Part shown: piece by piece, positions 46,627-58,564 of the stretch
Numbering within the stretch: position 1 is the stretch's first letter
How the letters are laid out: every line of letters starts with the position of its first letter
From: Ditylenchus dipsaci
Taxonomy: Eukaryota; Nematoda; Chromadorea; Rhabditida; Anguinidae
Direction of reading: 5' to 3'
Assembly: GCA_004194705.1 (NCBI GenBank)
Contig: SADC01000002.1
Location: forward strand, 186,001 to 250,000
Length of the DNA stretch: 64,000 nt
The notes under the pieces: generated by a model
Told to the model about the DNA's origin: nothing
Database searches by the model: none
Seen by the model: only the letters and a program-made list of their open reading frames with translations
Translations under genes and position numbers: made by a program

Positions 46627-46711
46627 TATTTTTTAACTAGGAACAACAGACCCTATCGGCGCCTCTATCCTGTTTTGAAATTCAAAAAAATATCAATCCA
46701 TCTCACATTTC

Positions 46712-46802
46712 GGTTCTTTTTGGTTATCGGGAATACCGACCTCAGTCGTGCTAAGACAATTTATGCGTAAGAATCGGTATTCCCGATAACCAAAAAGAAC
46801 CC
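46712..46802. repeat. Perfect 29-bp-arm hairpin
   Basis: GGTTCTTTTTGGTTATCGGG continues as AATACCGA and is exactly mirrored across a 30-bp loop. It is either a MITE end pair or a recent inversion product. Confidence 0.75.
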
Positions 46803-46934
46803 ACATTTCCCTGATAACCCTTTCTGTGTACCCCCGTCTCTCCTGGCTACCCTTTTTCTGGGTACTCTTTTCTTGCCTTCAAAGTTCTCGCTCACTCTCC
46901 TCCCCTGATACTTTAGTGGTGGTTTGGAGGGTAT

Positions 46935-47515
46935 CCAGGTAGTTGAGTCCCATTCTGGTTGTTTCCACGTGGTTCGGGCTCGGTCCTGGCATGGTCCTGG
47001 TCACTGTCCTGGTGGTTCCGCCCTATACTGGGGGCTCAGGCCCCATTCTGCTGATTGAGGGCTATCCACGTAGTTTAGGACCTATCCTGGTGGTTCGGGC
47101 ACCATCCCGGTGGTTTGGGCCACATTATGGTGGTTCAGGCCCGATCCTGGTGGTTGGGCGCAACTTTCTTGTGGTTCGGGCTTGTGGTTCAGGCGTCCTG
47201 GTGTTTCGAGGGAGGGAGAGTGTGTGCCCACGTCACTTAGACCCCATCCTGGTGGTTTTGGCCCTGTCTGGTGGTGTGAGCCACATCCTGGCGATTCGGG
47301 CCGGTCCTGGTTGTTAAGTTACTTTCCTGGTGTTTCAGGCCCATCATGGTGGTTGGGGGGGGGGTAACTACGTCGTTTGGGCCCTATCCTGATGGTTCAG
47401 GCCTTATCTGGTGGTATGAGCTATACCCGGGTGGTTCGAACCCGGTCCTGATGGTTCGGGTATTTTGCTAGTGGTTCAGGACTTATCCTGTGGTTCGGGC
47501 CCATCTTGGTGGTCG
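46935..47515. repeat. Degenerate G-rich minisatellite
   Basis: Irregular tandem units of about 20-24 bp, GGTGGTTCGGGCCC.ATCCT. It is the reverse-complement orientation of the array at 55.53-56.2 kb. Open frames here (46943-47317) are repeat read-through. Confidence 0.75.
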
Positions 47516-47589
47516 GGGCCTAGACCCTAAAGGTTCATTTGTGAGAAGCATGGGCTTAGGGTATTTAATAGTTGTTTCTTTGAGAGGAC

Positions 47590-48080
47590 CGGGATTGAAC
47601 CTGCGCCAACCAATAGTTTTCGTGTCGAAACAAATACCATTATTGCGCGAAATTTTCAAATTTCAAAGTAAAAAGGTGTTCGATGAAAAATGGCTTTCAT
47701 AAAAGTGGGCATATGCCCCTCTTAAAACGCGTACTTTCAGGCGATCTTTTTTTTTAAACGAAAGCTGACATTCTGAGGAACACGATTAATTTACCCGCGA
47801 ATAGTATTTCCCCTTCTATGAGTCATAGACTATGACCCATTTTGGGCCTTCGAAGTCAAAAAAGCGTTACCCGCACATGCCAAATGCTGTGACTTCATTC
47901 ATAAAAATAGGCAGATGCCCTCTTAAAACGTATTTTTGGACGCTCTTTTTTTAAACGAAAGCTGACATTCTGGAGAACAGAACTGAACCTAGCCGCAAAA
48001 AGGATTTTCTCCTCTACACCCCATTTTGGCTTTCCAAGTCAAAATAGCGTTACCCATCCACCCACCCACACATGCCAAAT
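47590..48080. repeat. Two tandem copies of the 4.1-4.5 kb dispersed repeat
   Basis: The block 'tcttaaaacg...aaacgaaagctgacattctg...gtcaaaa.agcgttaccc' occurs twice in a row (about 47720-47870 and 47930-48055) and once near 4290-4420. Non-coding. Confidence 0.55.
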
Positions 48081-48378
48081 ACTATAGAGATGTGTTTTAT
48101 TGGCTGAGATGCAAGAAGAGCACGTAGTTTACATAAAAATATGTTTCTCAAACTAAAAACTGTTATCTAACACCCGTGAAACTTGATAAGCAGAGCAATT
48201 TTCAAAATTTGAATTCAAGCGGGACTAACCTAATTTTTTTAACGTAGTACTTTTGATTCTCAGTAACTTGATCCCTTAGGAAGTGTGTTCGTCTTGATTA
48301 AGTAACGCAACAATTAGAATATAGCTTTTCTACAGGTCGACTTGTAGAGGGTTGAATTTTAGAAAAGGTTTTTTTTAG

Positions 48379-48683
48379 AAAATCTATGCGTCCAAACATT
48401 TTGCTTTTCATCACCGATGACCAAGATATTGAGCTGGGCTCAATGGAGTTCATGCCCAAGACTCTAAGGCTGATGCGACAGCGGGTATGTATTAAGTGGC
48501 TAATAATCAGTATATACCTAGTGTTCATTTCATTGCTAGTCTTTTATAGGGTCTGGAGTTTAAGCACGGCTTTGTCTCTACACCCATATGTTGTCCAAGT
48601 CGGTCCACTATTTTGTCCGGGATGTATGTGCATAACCATAATGTTATGACAAACAATATGAATTGTTCTGGACCTGAGTGGAG
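48379..48683 (+). CDS. Sulfatase (extracellular 6-O-sulfatase/GNS type), first two exons only
   Basis: Exon 48379-48484 encodes [20 protein letters not shown], with the metal-binding DD of the sulfatase N-terminus. It joins in phase 0 through a 65-bp intron to 48550-48683, which encodes [20 protein letters not shown] and [17 protein letters not shown]. The CCPSR motif holds the cysteine converted to formylglycine. The NCS..W context resembles heparan sulfate 6-O-endosulfatases (SULF) and N-acetylglucosamine-6-sulfatase. An AG acceptor lies 7 nt before the ATG, which has no signal peptide, so an upstream exon is also possible. No later sulfatase exon is seen; a non-LTR retrotransposon fragment starts within 1 kb. 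Truncated, or with a long intron extending past the window. Confidence 0.8.
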
Positions 48684-49107
48684 GTATTTTTAAAATTTTT
48701 TATTAAATTGGTCAGTTAAGACCAGTCGTATGTCACATAGTGTGTAAAACAACGGTTATCTATGCTAGAGGAAAAATTTCGTCAACTGAAATTTAGATTT
48801 TTCGTTACTTTTTTAAATATACAAGTTCAGTCGATTTTTGCATTATTTGTTTCGACCATAATTTTTTTGTCTCATCAGGAAATCCCAGGTAGTGACTTTT
48901 TTCAAAGAGTTCGTTAAGATTTTTTTCAGATTCTTGTAGAGAACCCCGAAGTTATATAACAACGTGCTGTCGCTTTTTCCAGATCACCTGAAAAATAAGG
49001 GAGACCAGACCTCACTAAGTTACCGAAAAACAATGATACGTATGTCGTGGATTTTAGTCTACTTTTGAGCTGTCGTCGATTTGCTTAATTTTTTAGTATT
49101 TATTTAT
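48684..49107. other. Sequence after the sulfatase exons
   Basis: No recognisable sulfatase exon. The end (about 49094-49112) is a TAAA-type microsatellite that forms the 3' tail of the minus-strand LINE fragment. Confidence 0.5.
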
Positions 49108-49625
49108 TTATTTACGCGAAAGTAGGGTAAGCACACAGCAATAACAAATTACAATCACGCAACTATTACAAATCTTCAATTTCATAAGATCTATTTTCTC
49201 TAAATTCATTTTGAACAAATGGATAGTTCCGGAAGAAATAACAGCAATAGGCAATTTATAGTAAAGCTTAGAGACTCTAATACAGAAATGGTTGTATCTT
49301 ACATTAGTTTTACACACTGGAATAGATAATTTAGATTCTAATCCTCTAGTTATAGAAGGTTCCAAGATTGGCATATGACTCAGATTAACAATGGCAAGTT
49401 TAAGTACAATTTTGTGATAGAAAACTAAGTCAAGCACTATTCGTCTATATTGAAGAGATTTTAAACCCAGTATTTTTAGCAATTTTTCGTAAGATGGCTT
49501 TTCAGGGTAATTTGTTCTCAACGATCGGTAATATATAAGATTCACTGCCATCAATTGAACTTTTTCTAATTGTTTCATTTCCTTAGCATAACTGGGATTG
49601 AAGATGATAGAGTTAAATTCAATTT
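49108..49625 (-). pseudogene. Non-LTR retrotransposon (CR1/Jockey-like) reverse transcriptase C-terminus
   Basis: Minus-strand frame starting near 49625 (NPSYAKEMKQLEKVQLMAVN) continues with SYEKLLKILGLKSLQYRRIV and DLVFYHKI. This matches the conserved end of CR1/Jockey-type ORF2 (LEKVQRRAT, LGLPSLEYRRLRGDL). The ORF ends at 49108 and is followed by a (TAAA)n tail, the usual 3' end of such elements. 5'-truncated. Confidence 0.8.
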
Positions 49626-52600
49626 ATCCTTTAGTATCCAAATTTATGTGTAATTTATTGCACATTACACTTATTCTTATTAGTAATTTTAACTTTCCAA
49701 ATGAGCAAACCAGAAGTTTATGCTAAAATTAAAAAAGTTCGTGTGGAAAGCTTTTTATGCTTACTAAAAAAACTTTCTAATTTTTTACGGCTTTTAGATC
49801 AAGTTTTCTTAGAATTTTTATGCTCAGCAGTAACATATTTTTTACAGATAGAATGCCCTGAGATTCCAGCGTCAAATGACATAATACACTCTAAAAAAAA
49901 GTATGAAAACATATTACTAAGCACTCGAAAATAGAAACTCCCATTTTTGGGAGTCGCCACCAGCTTCTTTCTCAAAACGCGTAATTTTCCGTGTGAGACT
50001 GACTTTTTATGTAACTGTTCTTCTTAAAGGAGCATGCTTTCCTAGTGCAACGGCAATTGTTGATTTTTGAATTCCCGGGACATAAAAAAATAAAAATAAT
50101 TATCAAATAATTTGCGCAAAATGTTTTTAAACGCAAACAATTTTTTTCGGCAGTCATTTTTGACTTCTCAATTGAATTTTCGGTCGGGTCCGCCGACTTG
50201 CTGTTACTTTGTGGTCGCCCACTTGGTTTTTGTGTATAGCTAGTTGAATTATAGTGGCTATATCTTATTTTTATGTCTTTTTTGCTTCAGATTATTAAAA
50301 GAAGAAGTCAAGTTTTTGCCTCGAACCTCATTAGATAAGTTTTTATCCATTATTTGCCGTCTTTTTCTTTTCTTTTGTTCTCCTGTTCAGGTTGATTGCA
50401 AGGGCGCAGGCGGATTGTACGAGATCTGATCGGGCTTTCTCTGCGGCGCTACTTTTCTTTCTTGAGTCGGTCACGGGATTAAGCTTTTTTTTTGTAAAAA
50501 TGTGGTTAGTTGCCAATTAAATTTTTTTCCATAATTTTTTACGCTGGTTTATTATAGAAGGGAAGCTGCTATCGAATTTTTGACCTCAGTGACGTGCGCT
50601 TCACAACTTCCTATCAGAGCCAGTGCTAGTTGGAGGACTCATATGGTACACATTTGGACTGAACAATACCTCAAAGGCTAAGAATTAGTTGGACAGGCGC
50701 TAGATGGTAGTCTTTGATTTTTTTCTCGATTCTCTGGTCAGGTAACCTATTTTTAATCTCACTGCGACTGCACATAGCCTTACAAAATAATCAGTGAATG
50801 TAGCCTAAATAATCTGAATTAGCCACATACGATTATTTTTGTCTACGTGGAAGCTACAGACTTTGGCAATTGTATGTGGTCGTAGTGTTAGGCAAGTGCA
50901 CGGGCCAGTCCTTCCCGAGCCGTTATTTGCATAATCCATCACGGTTTATTATGACGAGAATTTTTACTAGAGTCTGTAAAAGTACTGCCCGTGCACATAC
51001 TTGCGTAGTGTATTTCGCGTATTGTATTATCTTTCTATGTGCTTCGTGCTCCATTTCAAGACAGTATGGCTAGGCCCTTGTAACATAACTGTCGGAGCAC
51101 GTCAACTTCATGTAAGAGGCTGCCTAGCGAAAGTGATTATAAGTCACATATTATTTACCATAATGATCTTTTGGAGTTCATGTTTCTAATTTTCAGGTAT
51201 GATACGTCTTTCAGGTATTTTGTTCTCATCAGGGAATAATCTTTTAGCGTCCATGGCTATGCAGGTCCTGAGCTACCGTTTGTTTATACTTTATACTTTT
51301 ACGGGCTATTCTGTGTTTTAACGAAATAATAAATAACTATCTAACATTTAGCACTTGTGCAGGTCATAATCAAGTAATTACCGGGCTTTGAACTATTACA
51401 GTGACCGAATACCCGAATTTTTACATAGTTGTCCTGAATAATCAAGCACGAAATGATAAATAACTATCTAACATTTAGCTGTGTAGATTATCTTTAGCGT
51501 CCTTGGCTATGCGTCTCTCAATCAATCCGTCGTTCTATCAATATCGTGCTTGAATTTATTCAGGCACAATATTAAAATTCGGGTATTCGGTACTGTAATA
51601 GTTCAAAGCCGGTAATTACTGTGATATGAACTGCACAAGTGCTAAATATAGATAGTTATTTATTATTTCGTTAAAACACAGAATAGCCTCGGCTGCCTTC
51701 AATTTCATCGGCGTACTTTGTAGTCGGATGAGTTCGGCCTTTTTTAAGTGCATTCCTTTTTTTTGTCGCAGCACTTCCATGACTTGGTCGCTTGCGGTCG
51801 GAGATCATAACGCTAGGTTTCAGCCGCATTATGCGATGCCTCTAATGAGTTCGTTGTTTTGACTTGCTTCTCTTCCCCTAAAAAGATCACTTTGAGACTC
51901 ATCGCCTAAAAAGATCACCACATACCTCGAGAGGTGGTTTTACCTTAGACACAAATCCTCGAAAGTGACTCTGGATGCATGAAAAAGCATGCATACCAGA
52001 GTTTATTTATGCGGTAGTCTCCAGAAAGTAAAAATTTGTTCAAAATCTATCATTTTTACCCTCATTTGACTTGAAAAGCCTAAAAAGACCAACTACCCTC
52101 GAAGAGGTGGGGTGACAAAATTTTTGGTAAAATTTTACTTTTTTTATTCAGAAAGTGTTTAGAAATGCTTCTCGGACCTTGTTGTGCAAAAAAAAATGAG
52201 TACGAGAGGTGATTTCGGGTCACTTTTCAAAAAATCCGAGTATGGGGGGGGGGAATATAAAAGTACCAGATCGCACAGCAACGGAAAGAACTGGCTGAGA
52301 ACTACAATCCGTAGAAATGTTCGCATATTTGCAAATCAGGCCAATTACACTGTTATAAGATCAGTTTTGAATTATGACTACTTTTGTTGTTATGAGAAAA
52401 ATTTGTTAGAAAAAAAGATCGGTTAATGACGGTGATTCCGATTGTGATTGGTTGTATATACTATGTTGTTTTGGAGAAGGTGGACCTGTTGTGATGTTCG
52501 TTGACAGCAATAATGGATGTGCTTAAATGAATATATATATTTTTCGATAGCATGAAACAGAAAAAAAGAGTGAAGCATACAGTGGGCAGCAAAGGCCCTA

Positions 52601-53150
52601 AATAAATTGTTCTCGATTCATTTTTCCAGAAACAAATTTTTCGGAAAAGATTTAAATTTCAAAACAATATTCACAAAAAAATTCATACCAGGACAAATAA
52701 GTTCTCATTTGAATTTGTTCTCAAATGAAAGTAAAAAGGATTATTCTTAAAAAGTAACATAAAGTCATTAATATCAGATTTGATGCAAAACGAGTGAAAA
52801 TGGGACTATCCAAAAAAATTGCGGGTCCGCGTTTTAGTTCTTCACTTTTCATGCCTTTTCTAAGACCGTAAAAAATGCACAGAAGAAAAATGCACATTTT
52901 TTCGTAATAAAATTATAATAATAATGATAAGTTCATCGGATAAGAAATTGAAAACATCACTAAATTCGTGCTTAGGGTAGCCGATTTGCTTAGAAAACTG
53001 GACTCTATTCCACAATGCTGTGGAAGGGTTTGCCTTGGTCCTCCGTGTGATTTTTTCGGTTGTTTTCAGGTTAAGGCTTAGGCAAAATTAGGCCAACGTA
53101 AGTTAGGACTGACTCAAACATACTTAGACTCATGTTTTAGTCCGTACTTA
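49626..53150. other. Intergenic DNA with one long palindrome, no gene seen
   Basis: Apart from the inverted repeat at 51304-51688 and a dispersed-repeat copy at 51940-52060 (shared with 27.1 kb), I find only short ORFs without domains or splice support, such as 49701-49934 and 52184-52426. Confidence 0.45.
51304..51688. repeat. 385-bp inverted repeat
   Basis: Arms of about 150 bp: GGCTATTCTGTGTTTTAACG, 'aataaataactatctaacat', 'tttagcacttgtgcag', 'ctttgaactattacagt', with the mirror in the right arm. A third partial copy of the inner block lies at 51450-51476. Confidence 0.75.
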
Positions 53151-54115
53151 TTAGGTTGTAACATAAGTTCCCAGCGTTTTTATTTGACGGTATCTCCTGA
53201 CATGAATGATTGCTGGCCTTGTGCCATGTTATTTACCAAAATGAAGCCCTGTATTTGCTCTTTCATACGCGCTATAATTTACCCTTGTGTGTTTTTAATT
53301 TTTAATCAGTTATAGGCAATTGAAATGGATTGTCAAGTTGACAAAAAATCACATTTTCGACACCTTCTTCTTTTTGCTTTCAATCGAGGCAAAAAGCTGC
53401 ACAAGCTGCTCGGGACATTTGCGCTGTGTACGGAGAGGCTGCTATTGGCGAAAGCACTGCCCGTGAATGGTTTGCCAAATTCAAAAAGGGCATCTTTGAC
53501 CTTGAAGACGCTTCCCGCTCCGGCCGTCCAGTCGAGTTTGATGAGGACCGTCTGGAGTCTCTTTTGAAGGAGATGGCCGTCAAACAACTCGGGAATTGGC
53601 TGAGAAGATGGACAGCAATGCAATGACCATTTCCCGTCACCTTGCGGCTATGGAAAAGTGCAAAGGCTTGGAGCTTGGTCCCCCACGAGCTTACGGAAAA
53701 GCAAAAGGAAAAGAGACTTACTGCCGCTGCTCAGCACCTTGCTCGTCACCAAGAACACATGCACAAGCAGCGATTTTTGTACCGAATTGTAACTGAGACG
53801 AAAAATGGTGTCTTTATGTAAACATGAAGCAAAAAAAAGAATGGGTCAGCCCTGGTGAGAAGCCTCAACCAAGAATAAAGCCAGAATTGCAATGAGGAAC
53901 TCGAAGATTGGCTCAAGATTGGTTCGACTCTCGACCTGGTGACTTTTGGCGGAAGGAATCGACAAAATTGCCGGGAAAAATGGAAGGAAGTGGTAAATAA
54001 CGATGGAGACTACATTACTGAATGATATTCAACTGTTGATGTATGTTTCTTTTATGAAACACCAATAAAATTTTGAAATTCCAAAAAAACGCTGGGAACT
54101 TATGTTACAACCTAA
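53151..54115. mobile_element. Mariner element, internally deleted
   Basis: Inverted ends TTAGGTTGTAACATAAGTTC and GAACTTATGTTACAACCTAA with TA on each side. The total of 965 bp is shorter than the usual 1.3 kb. Confidence 0.9.
53325..54025 (+). pseudogene. Mariner transposase, decayed
   Basis: The N-terminal domain is readable in two frames: KKSHFRHLLLFAFNRGKK, then EAAIGESTAREWFAKFKKG and LEDASRSGRPVEFDEDRLES, as in mariner paired-domain-like HTHs. Later pieces are ELAEKMDSNAMTISRHLAAM, then KQKKEWVSPGEKPQP, and near 53950 a C-terminal DFWRKESTKLPGKM remnant. The DDD catalytic region is largely deleted and there are several frameshifts. Confidence 0.85.
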
Positions 54116-55149
54116 TACATACACTGGCCTACCTTTGCCTATCCTAAAAATCACAATAAAAAAACAACAGGGGCTAAGGTAAAAATCCCCAACCCTCTTT
54201 GTGGAATAGAACTAAAAAACTGCCCATTACCTTTTAAAAATTGCTTTCTAGAAAATGAAAATTTAATTTCAAACATTTAATTTTCTGTATTTGAAACAAT
54301 GGCATTTTTCGTTCAATTTTAAAAAATGCCAAGAATTTTCTTATCGTTTGATAATCTTAAAAAATATTTAATTGAGAAATCTAGTAAATTTTTTGTATAC
54401 ATTTACTTTTTCTAAATGGTTAACTATTAAGAATACTAAGAATTTATCTATTAAAATAGTTAATAATTTTTTTTATTTTCTTTTCAAAAATGAAAAGCAA
54501 CCATTTTGGCGTCAAAGTTGAAGTAAGTCAACCATCTTGGATTTAGCAAAGCTTAGCGACATTTGCTACTTTTCACTCGCAATGAACTTAGTTGCCTGTC
54601 ATCAATTCTCGAATATTTAACCAGCTGATTCAAAAGTGTTTTTCTATAACTCCATTCATGTATTTCAATTTTTTAAGTTGAATTGCTCTGAATCAGGTCT
54701 TTCTGTGAAGTTGTCTAACGTAGATGCTCATTTCTCACCTCCTATTCCTACTACTACTTGTTCCAATTTTTCAGGGGGCTTTGGGAGGTACTCTTATAAT
54801 TTCTCTGAAATTTTCCCCCTTTACTATAGCGCTGGATCTGTCTGTCTGTCTGTCTGTTGTTGTGCGTCACAAAAAAAGATTAGGGGTGTTCCACTGATCG
54901 TATCGAAAATCTGATTGCACCATTCGACTCAGCGTGGTCGATTTACTGTGAAAAAATTATCAAAAGTTGGGGTCATCCGTCAAAAAAAAGTTATGGCCAC
55001 TTGAATGTTGCCAAAAACCCATAGGGGGACCAAGGCAATTTTGGTGGTGTTTCGGAATTGCCTTGGGGGACAAGGCAAGCAAAAATGGTTCGAATCCTGG
55101 TGGTAGCATGCATTATTATTTTGTCTCGAAAGGATTAGTTAGTGTAGTT
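54116..55149. other. Intergenic DNA, no gene seen
   Basis: AT-rich. A SINE-like B box GGTTCGAATCCTGG lies near 55087. The TCTG microsatellite at 54838-54857 is short. Confidence 0.45.
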
Positions 55150-55530
55150 TATGGTTAGTAGGTGGCCTGGTATTGTATGTAAGTGTCCAGGTAGGGTATG
55201 TAGTAGTCTGGTAGGGTACGTAAGTGGCCGGATAGGGTCTGTAGGTGGCATGGTAGGGTAGGTAAGTGGCCTTATAGGGTACGTAGGTGGCCCGGTATGG
55301 TACGCAGGTGGCCTAATATGGTACGCAGGTGGCCTAATTGGTACGCAGGTGGCCTAATATGGTACCCGCTGGCATGGTATTGTACCCACTGCCACCCGGT
55401 AACCCTGCAATGGTACGCAGTGGCCTGGTATGGTACGCAGTGCCTAATTGGTGGCCTGGCCTAATATGGTACGCAGCCCTATGGTACGCCGGTGACCTGA
55501 TAACCAGGTATCCCAAAGGTGGCCTAATAT
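55150..55530. repeat. GTACGCAGGTGGCCTAATATG minisatellite-type array
   Basis: About 17 degenerate units of about 21 bp (core GGTACGCAGGTGGCC). Adjacent to, but different in unit from, the following array. Confidence 0.75.
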
Positions 55531-56205
55531 AGGTGCGGGCCCAAACCACCAATATCGGGACCAAAGCACCAATACCGGGCCCAAACGACCAATACTGGGC
55601 CCAAACCACCAATACCGGGCTCAAACCACCAATATCGTGCCCAAACCACCAATATCGGGCTCAAACTACCGATTTCGGGCCCAAACTACCAATACCGAGC
55701 CCAAACCACCAGGAAGAGGCTCAAACTACGTGGGATCACCCAAACCACTAATACCGGGCCCAAACTACCAATATCGGGCCAGAACAACCAATATCATGCC
55801 CGAACCACCAATATCGGGCTCAAACCACCAATATCGGGCTCAAACCACCAATATCATGCCCGAACCACCAAGATCGGGCCCAAACCACCAATATCGGGCT
55901 CAAACCACCAATATCATGCCCGAACCACCAAGATCGGGCCCAAACCACCATAACCAGGCCCAAACCACCAGTGTCAGACCCAGACCACCAGAATCGGGCA
56001 TGAATCACGTGACAAATGGAACCACCAGACTGAGGCCCAAACCACGTGGATACACCCAAACAACAAGGATCGGGCCAGGCCCAGACAACCAGAATGGTTC
56101 CCAAACCACGAGGACACACCAGAACTACCAGGATCGAGTTCAAACCACCGGAATGGGACCCAAACCACGTGAACACACCCGAACCACCATTATAATTTCC
56201 AAAGC
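55530..56205. repeat. 20-bp CCAATATCGGGC(C/T)CAAACCA minisatellite with 60-bp higher-order unit
   Basis: The period is exactly 20 bp over much of 55740-55960. There, three variant units (..ATATCGGGCT, ..ATATCATGCC, ..AGATCGGGCC) alternate as a 60-bp higher-order repeat. Units have no stop in most frames, so long open frames appear on both strands (plus 55637-56287, minus 55820-56215). I do not regard these as genes. Confidence 0.8.
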
Positions 56206-56287
56206 ACGTGCGCACATTCGGATACCTTTCAAAAGCTGGGACAATGCGGCATCTGCCGCATCGGCGCCTTCTAGTCCCATATATTAA

Positions 56288-56753
56288 GATGCCTTACTTG
56301 AGAATAAAACGAGTTGACTTGTGTATTAGGGCCAAAACTCTATGGATCGATGGCTTGTTACACTTGCCATCAATTTCTCATCTTTGGAGCGATACAATTC
56401 TTTTTATTTCGCTCTTTTCTTCACTAGACAAGAAAGAGCTGCCACCACGGCCAAACACTGCTGCAAATTACCATCCCTTGATATCTGATCCACGTATTTT
56501 GCCTTGCCATCAACTATACCTTAACATTTATGAAGGAGGTGATATAATTTTTTGTAGTGATTGCTCACAGCTCTATCAATGTGATAATTTGGTATTTCAT
56601 GATTTTCATGAGCAATTTATCACATCAGTAAATTTTCTGAACTTTGTGAAAAATATTCCACGAGAGCGACAAACAACTTTTACAATGACAATCATGCTGC
56701 CGACTGAAAATGAGCATTTTTTTGAAATTATTAGTCTGCTTAAACAGGTTTGA
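56288..56753 (+). CDS. Unassigned 155-codon ORF
   Basis: Starts at ATG 56288, just after the minisatellite, and runs to TGA. It has a non-repetitive composition with a Cys pair (CSDCSQLYQCD) and a C-terminal segment FLNFVKNIPRERQTTF. No family recognised. A faint similarity to nematode F-box-associated regions is possible but unproven. The ORF could also be one exon. Confidence 0.3.
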
Positions 56754-58564
56754 CCTTTTTCATATTAAATGACATTTTCCGACATTAGTTGGCAGTCCGT
56801 TCACATTTTTTGTTTGGAAAAATCAGCAGGGGGAACAAGGCATATTTAAAAAAAAAAACAGGGAGCCTAGGCGAAAATGGGAATTAATTCTCCATTAATT
56901 CTCAAAATCTTCATCAAAATATAATACCATTACAAACGGGGATTATATTTTTTAGAATATCTGGATACCCTTTCAGGTTGGTTTACCTTGGCCCATCAAT
57001 CAAAAAATCAATTTTTGGACAAATTTTTTTTACCAAAAAAGGTGTCTACTTCCACCTAAAAACATGTATCAAGCATGAATCGGGTGCTTAAACGTTGAGA
57101 AAGATGATTTTAAGCGTTTTTGGGTCACGTACGAAATTTTCACTCCAGTTAAAATGTTTATTTTCGAGAAAGATTCGGACCGATTTTTTATTGTCAGTCC
57201 GGACCTAAGATTCGGACCGGGAATAAACCGGGAATAGTTCCATCACCCAACCCTAGTCCTGACGCTGGATTCGTGATGACTGTAGGACTTTAAGGGTAAA
57301 TTCAAAGCAGAAATATTTTTTCTCTAATTAAATATTTTAAATAAATTTGTTTAGGACTTTCAGAATGCCACTTACTGTCTTACTTATCATTTGACTATTG
57401 ACTCAGTAATGTACAGTTTCAAAGCTGAATTTTTTCAATTGCAGAACGTGAGAACAAAAGAGAAATTGTGGTTAGCTGAACAACCAAACAAAAACTATAT
57501 TTTAGCACGTTGTAGACTGTAAATGAAAATCCCATTGAAAAATTGTTCTTATGAATAAAAGAAAGTCAATTTTCAATCTTATTTTTTATTTTAAAAAATG
57601 TAAAAAAAAATTGACTACGGTATGGAAGAAAACTTCCCGTGATTTATTTAAGTCAATGTTTTTAGCATCAAAAATATATCAAAAATTTATTCCGAAAAAA
57701 AAACAATTTTGTAGAATAACTTTTTTTCTTTCAAAAAACTTGCCTGGATAATTTATATAAAATTAGTATTTGGCTTAAAATACTTGTGAGGTCGAACATT
57801 GAGACAAACATTTTCATCACATCAACTGGTAAAAAGTTGAATTTAGGGTTAAGCTCTTTAACATCATTCTGGCTTTATATTTTAGCCATACTTGCATGCG
57901 ACCCAAAAAGCAGCGCCAGCGCCGACGCCAGCGACACATATAAGAGAGCCGATTGAGCAAATTTTCTCTCATTTTCTTCAGGCTATTACAAACCGACGAT
58001 GAAAGTAACACTTTTTTTGTCTTAAAATCATCAAATTCATTGCTCCACTAGAGAATACTTCTTCCAACAATTTTTCTTTTGAAAGCTTGAGTAAAAAGTA
58101 CCCAAACATTAGTCCCAGATTACCCTGGAAAAAGTGCGTAAGATATTTATTAGTCCCAGCTTCCATAAACTGGCCTACCCCTGAGCCTAAGTCCTGAGCC
58201 TAAACTTGTTGTGCCAAATGGTAGTTACAGCAATTTTGGAGTGGTAAAATAGTTAGGAAGGGTGTTCGCTAATATCGCCACAAATTTCTATTTTTCCAAA
58301 ATACATACTGACGCAAAATAAGAACAGTTTTTCCGGTAAATTTCTGAAAATTTTCCGGAAAATTTCCCGGCAAACTGTTTAAAAAAGTTGGTCTATACAA
58401 AGATTTTTTTCTGCAACTTTTGAATATCTCAGTTAGTTGGTTTATAGCTCATTAGAAAGCTGAGATTCAGGGCTACACGCTGGTATAAAAACTTTAAGGA
58501 TTTGTAAAAAAAAGTGAAAGAAATACTCAGAGAAACAAATTTTCACGATTTGACGGAGGAAAGT
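56754..58564. other. Intergenic DNA with a copy of the 43.8 kb repeat
   Basis: 58133-58305 ('actggcctacccc.gagcctaag', 'ctaaacttgttgt', 'gtagttacagcaatttt') repeats part of the foldback at 43783-43910. 58400-58485 repeats the AAAGCTGAGATTC.G.GCTACACG motif. No gene seen. Confidence 0.5.

Noticed and set aside
46943..47367. Gly/Val/Leu-rich ORFs at the G-rich array
   Set aside because: Same minisatellite in the other orientation; open frames follow from unit composition.
49701..49934. 77-codon ORF after the LINE fragment
   Set aside because: No domain, no splice support, composition typical of AT-rich non-coding DNA.
55637..56287. Long repeat-encoded ORF (about 217 codons) and its minus-strand partner at 55820-56215
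   Set aside because: Both are read-through of a 20-bp minisatellite without stops in several frames; nothing indicates translation.
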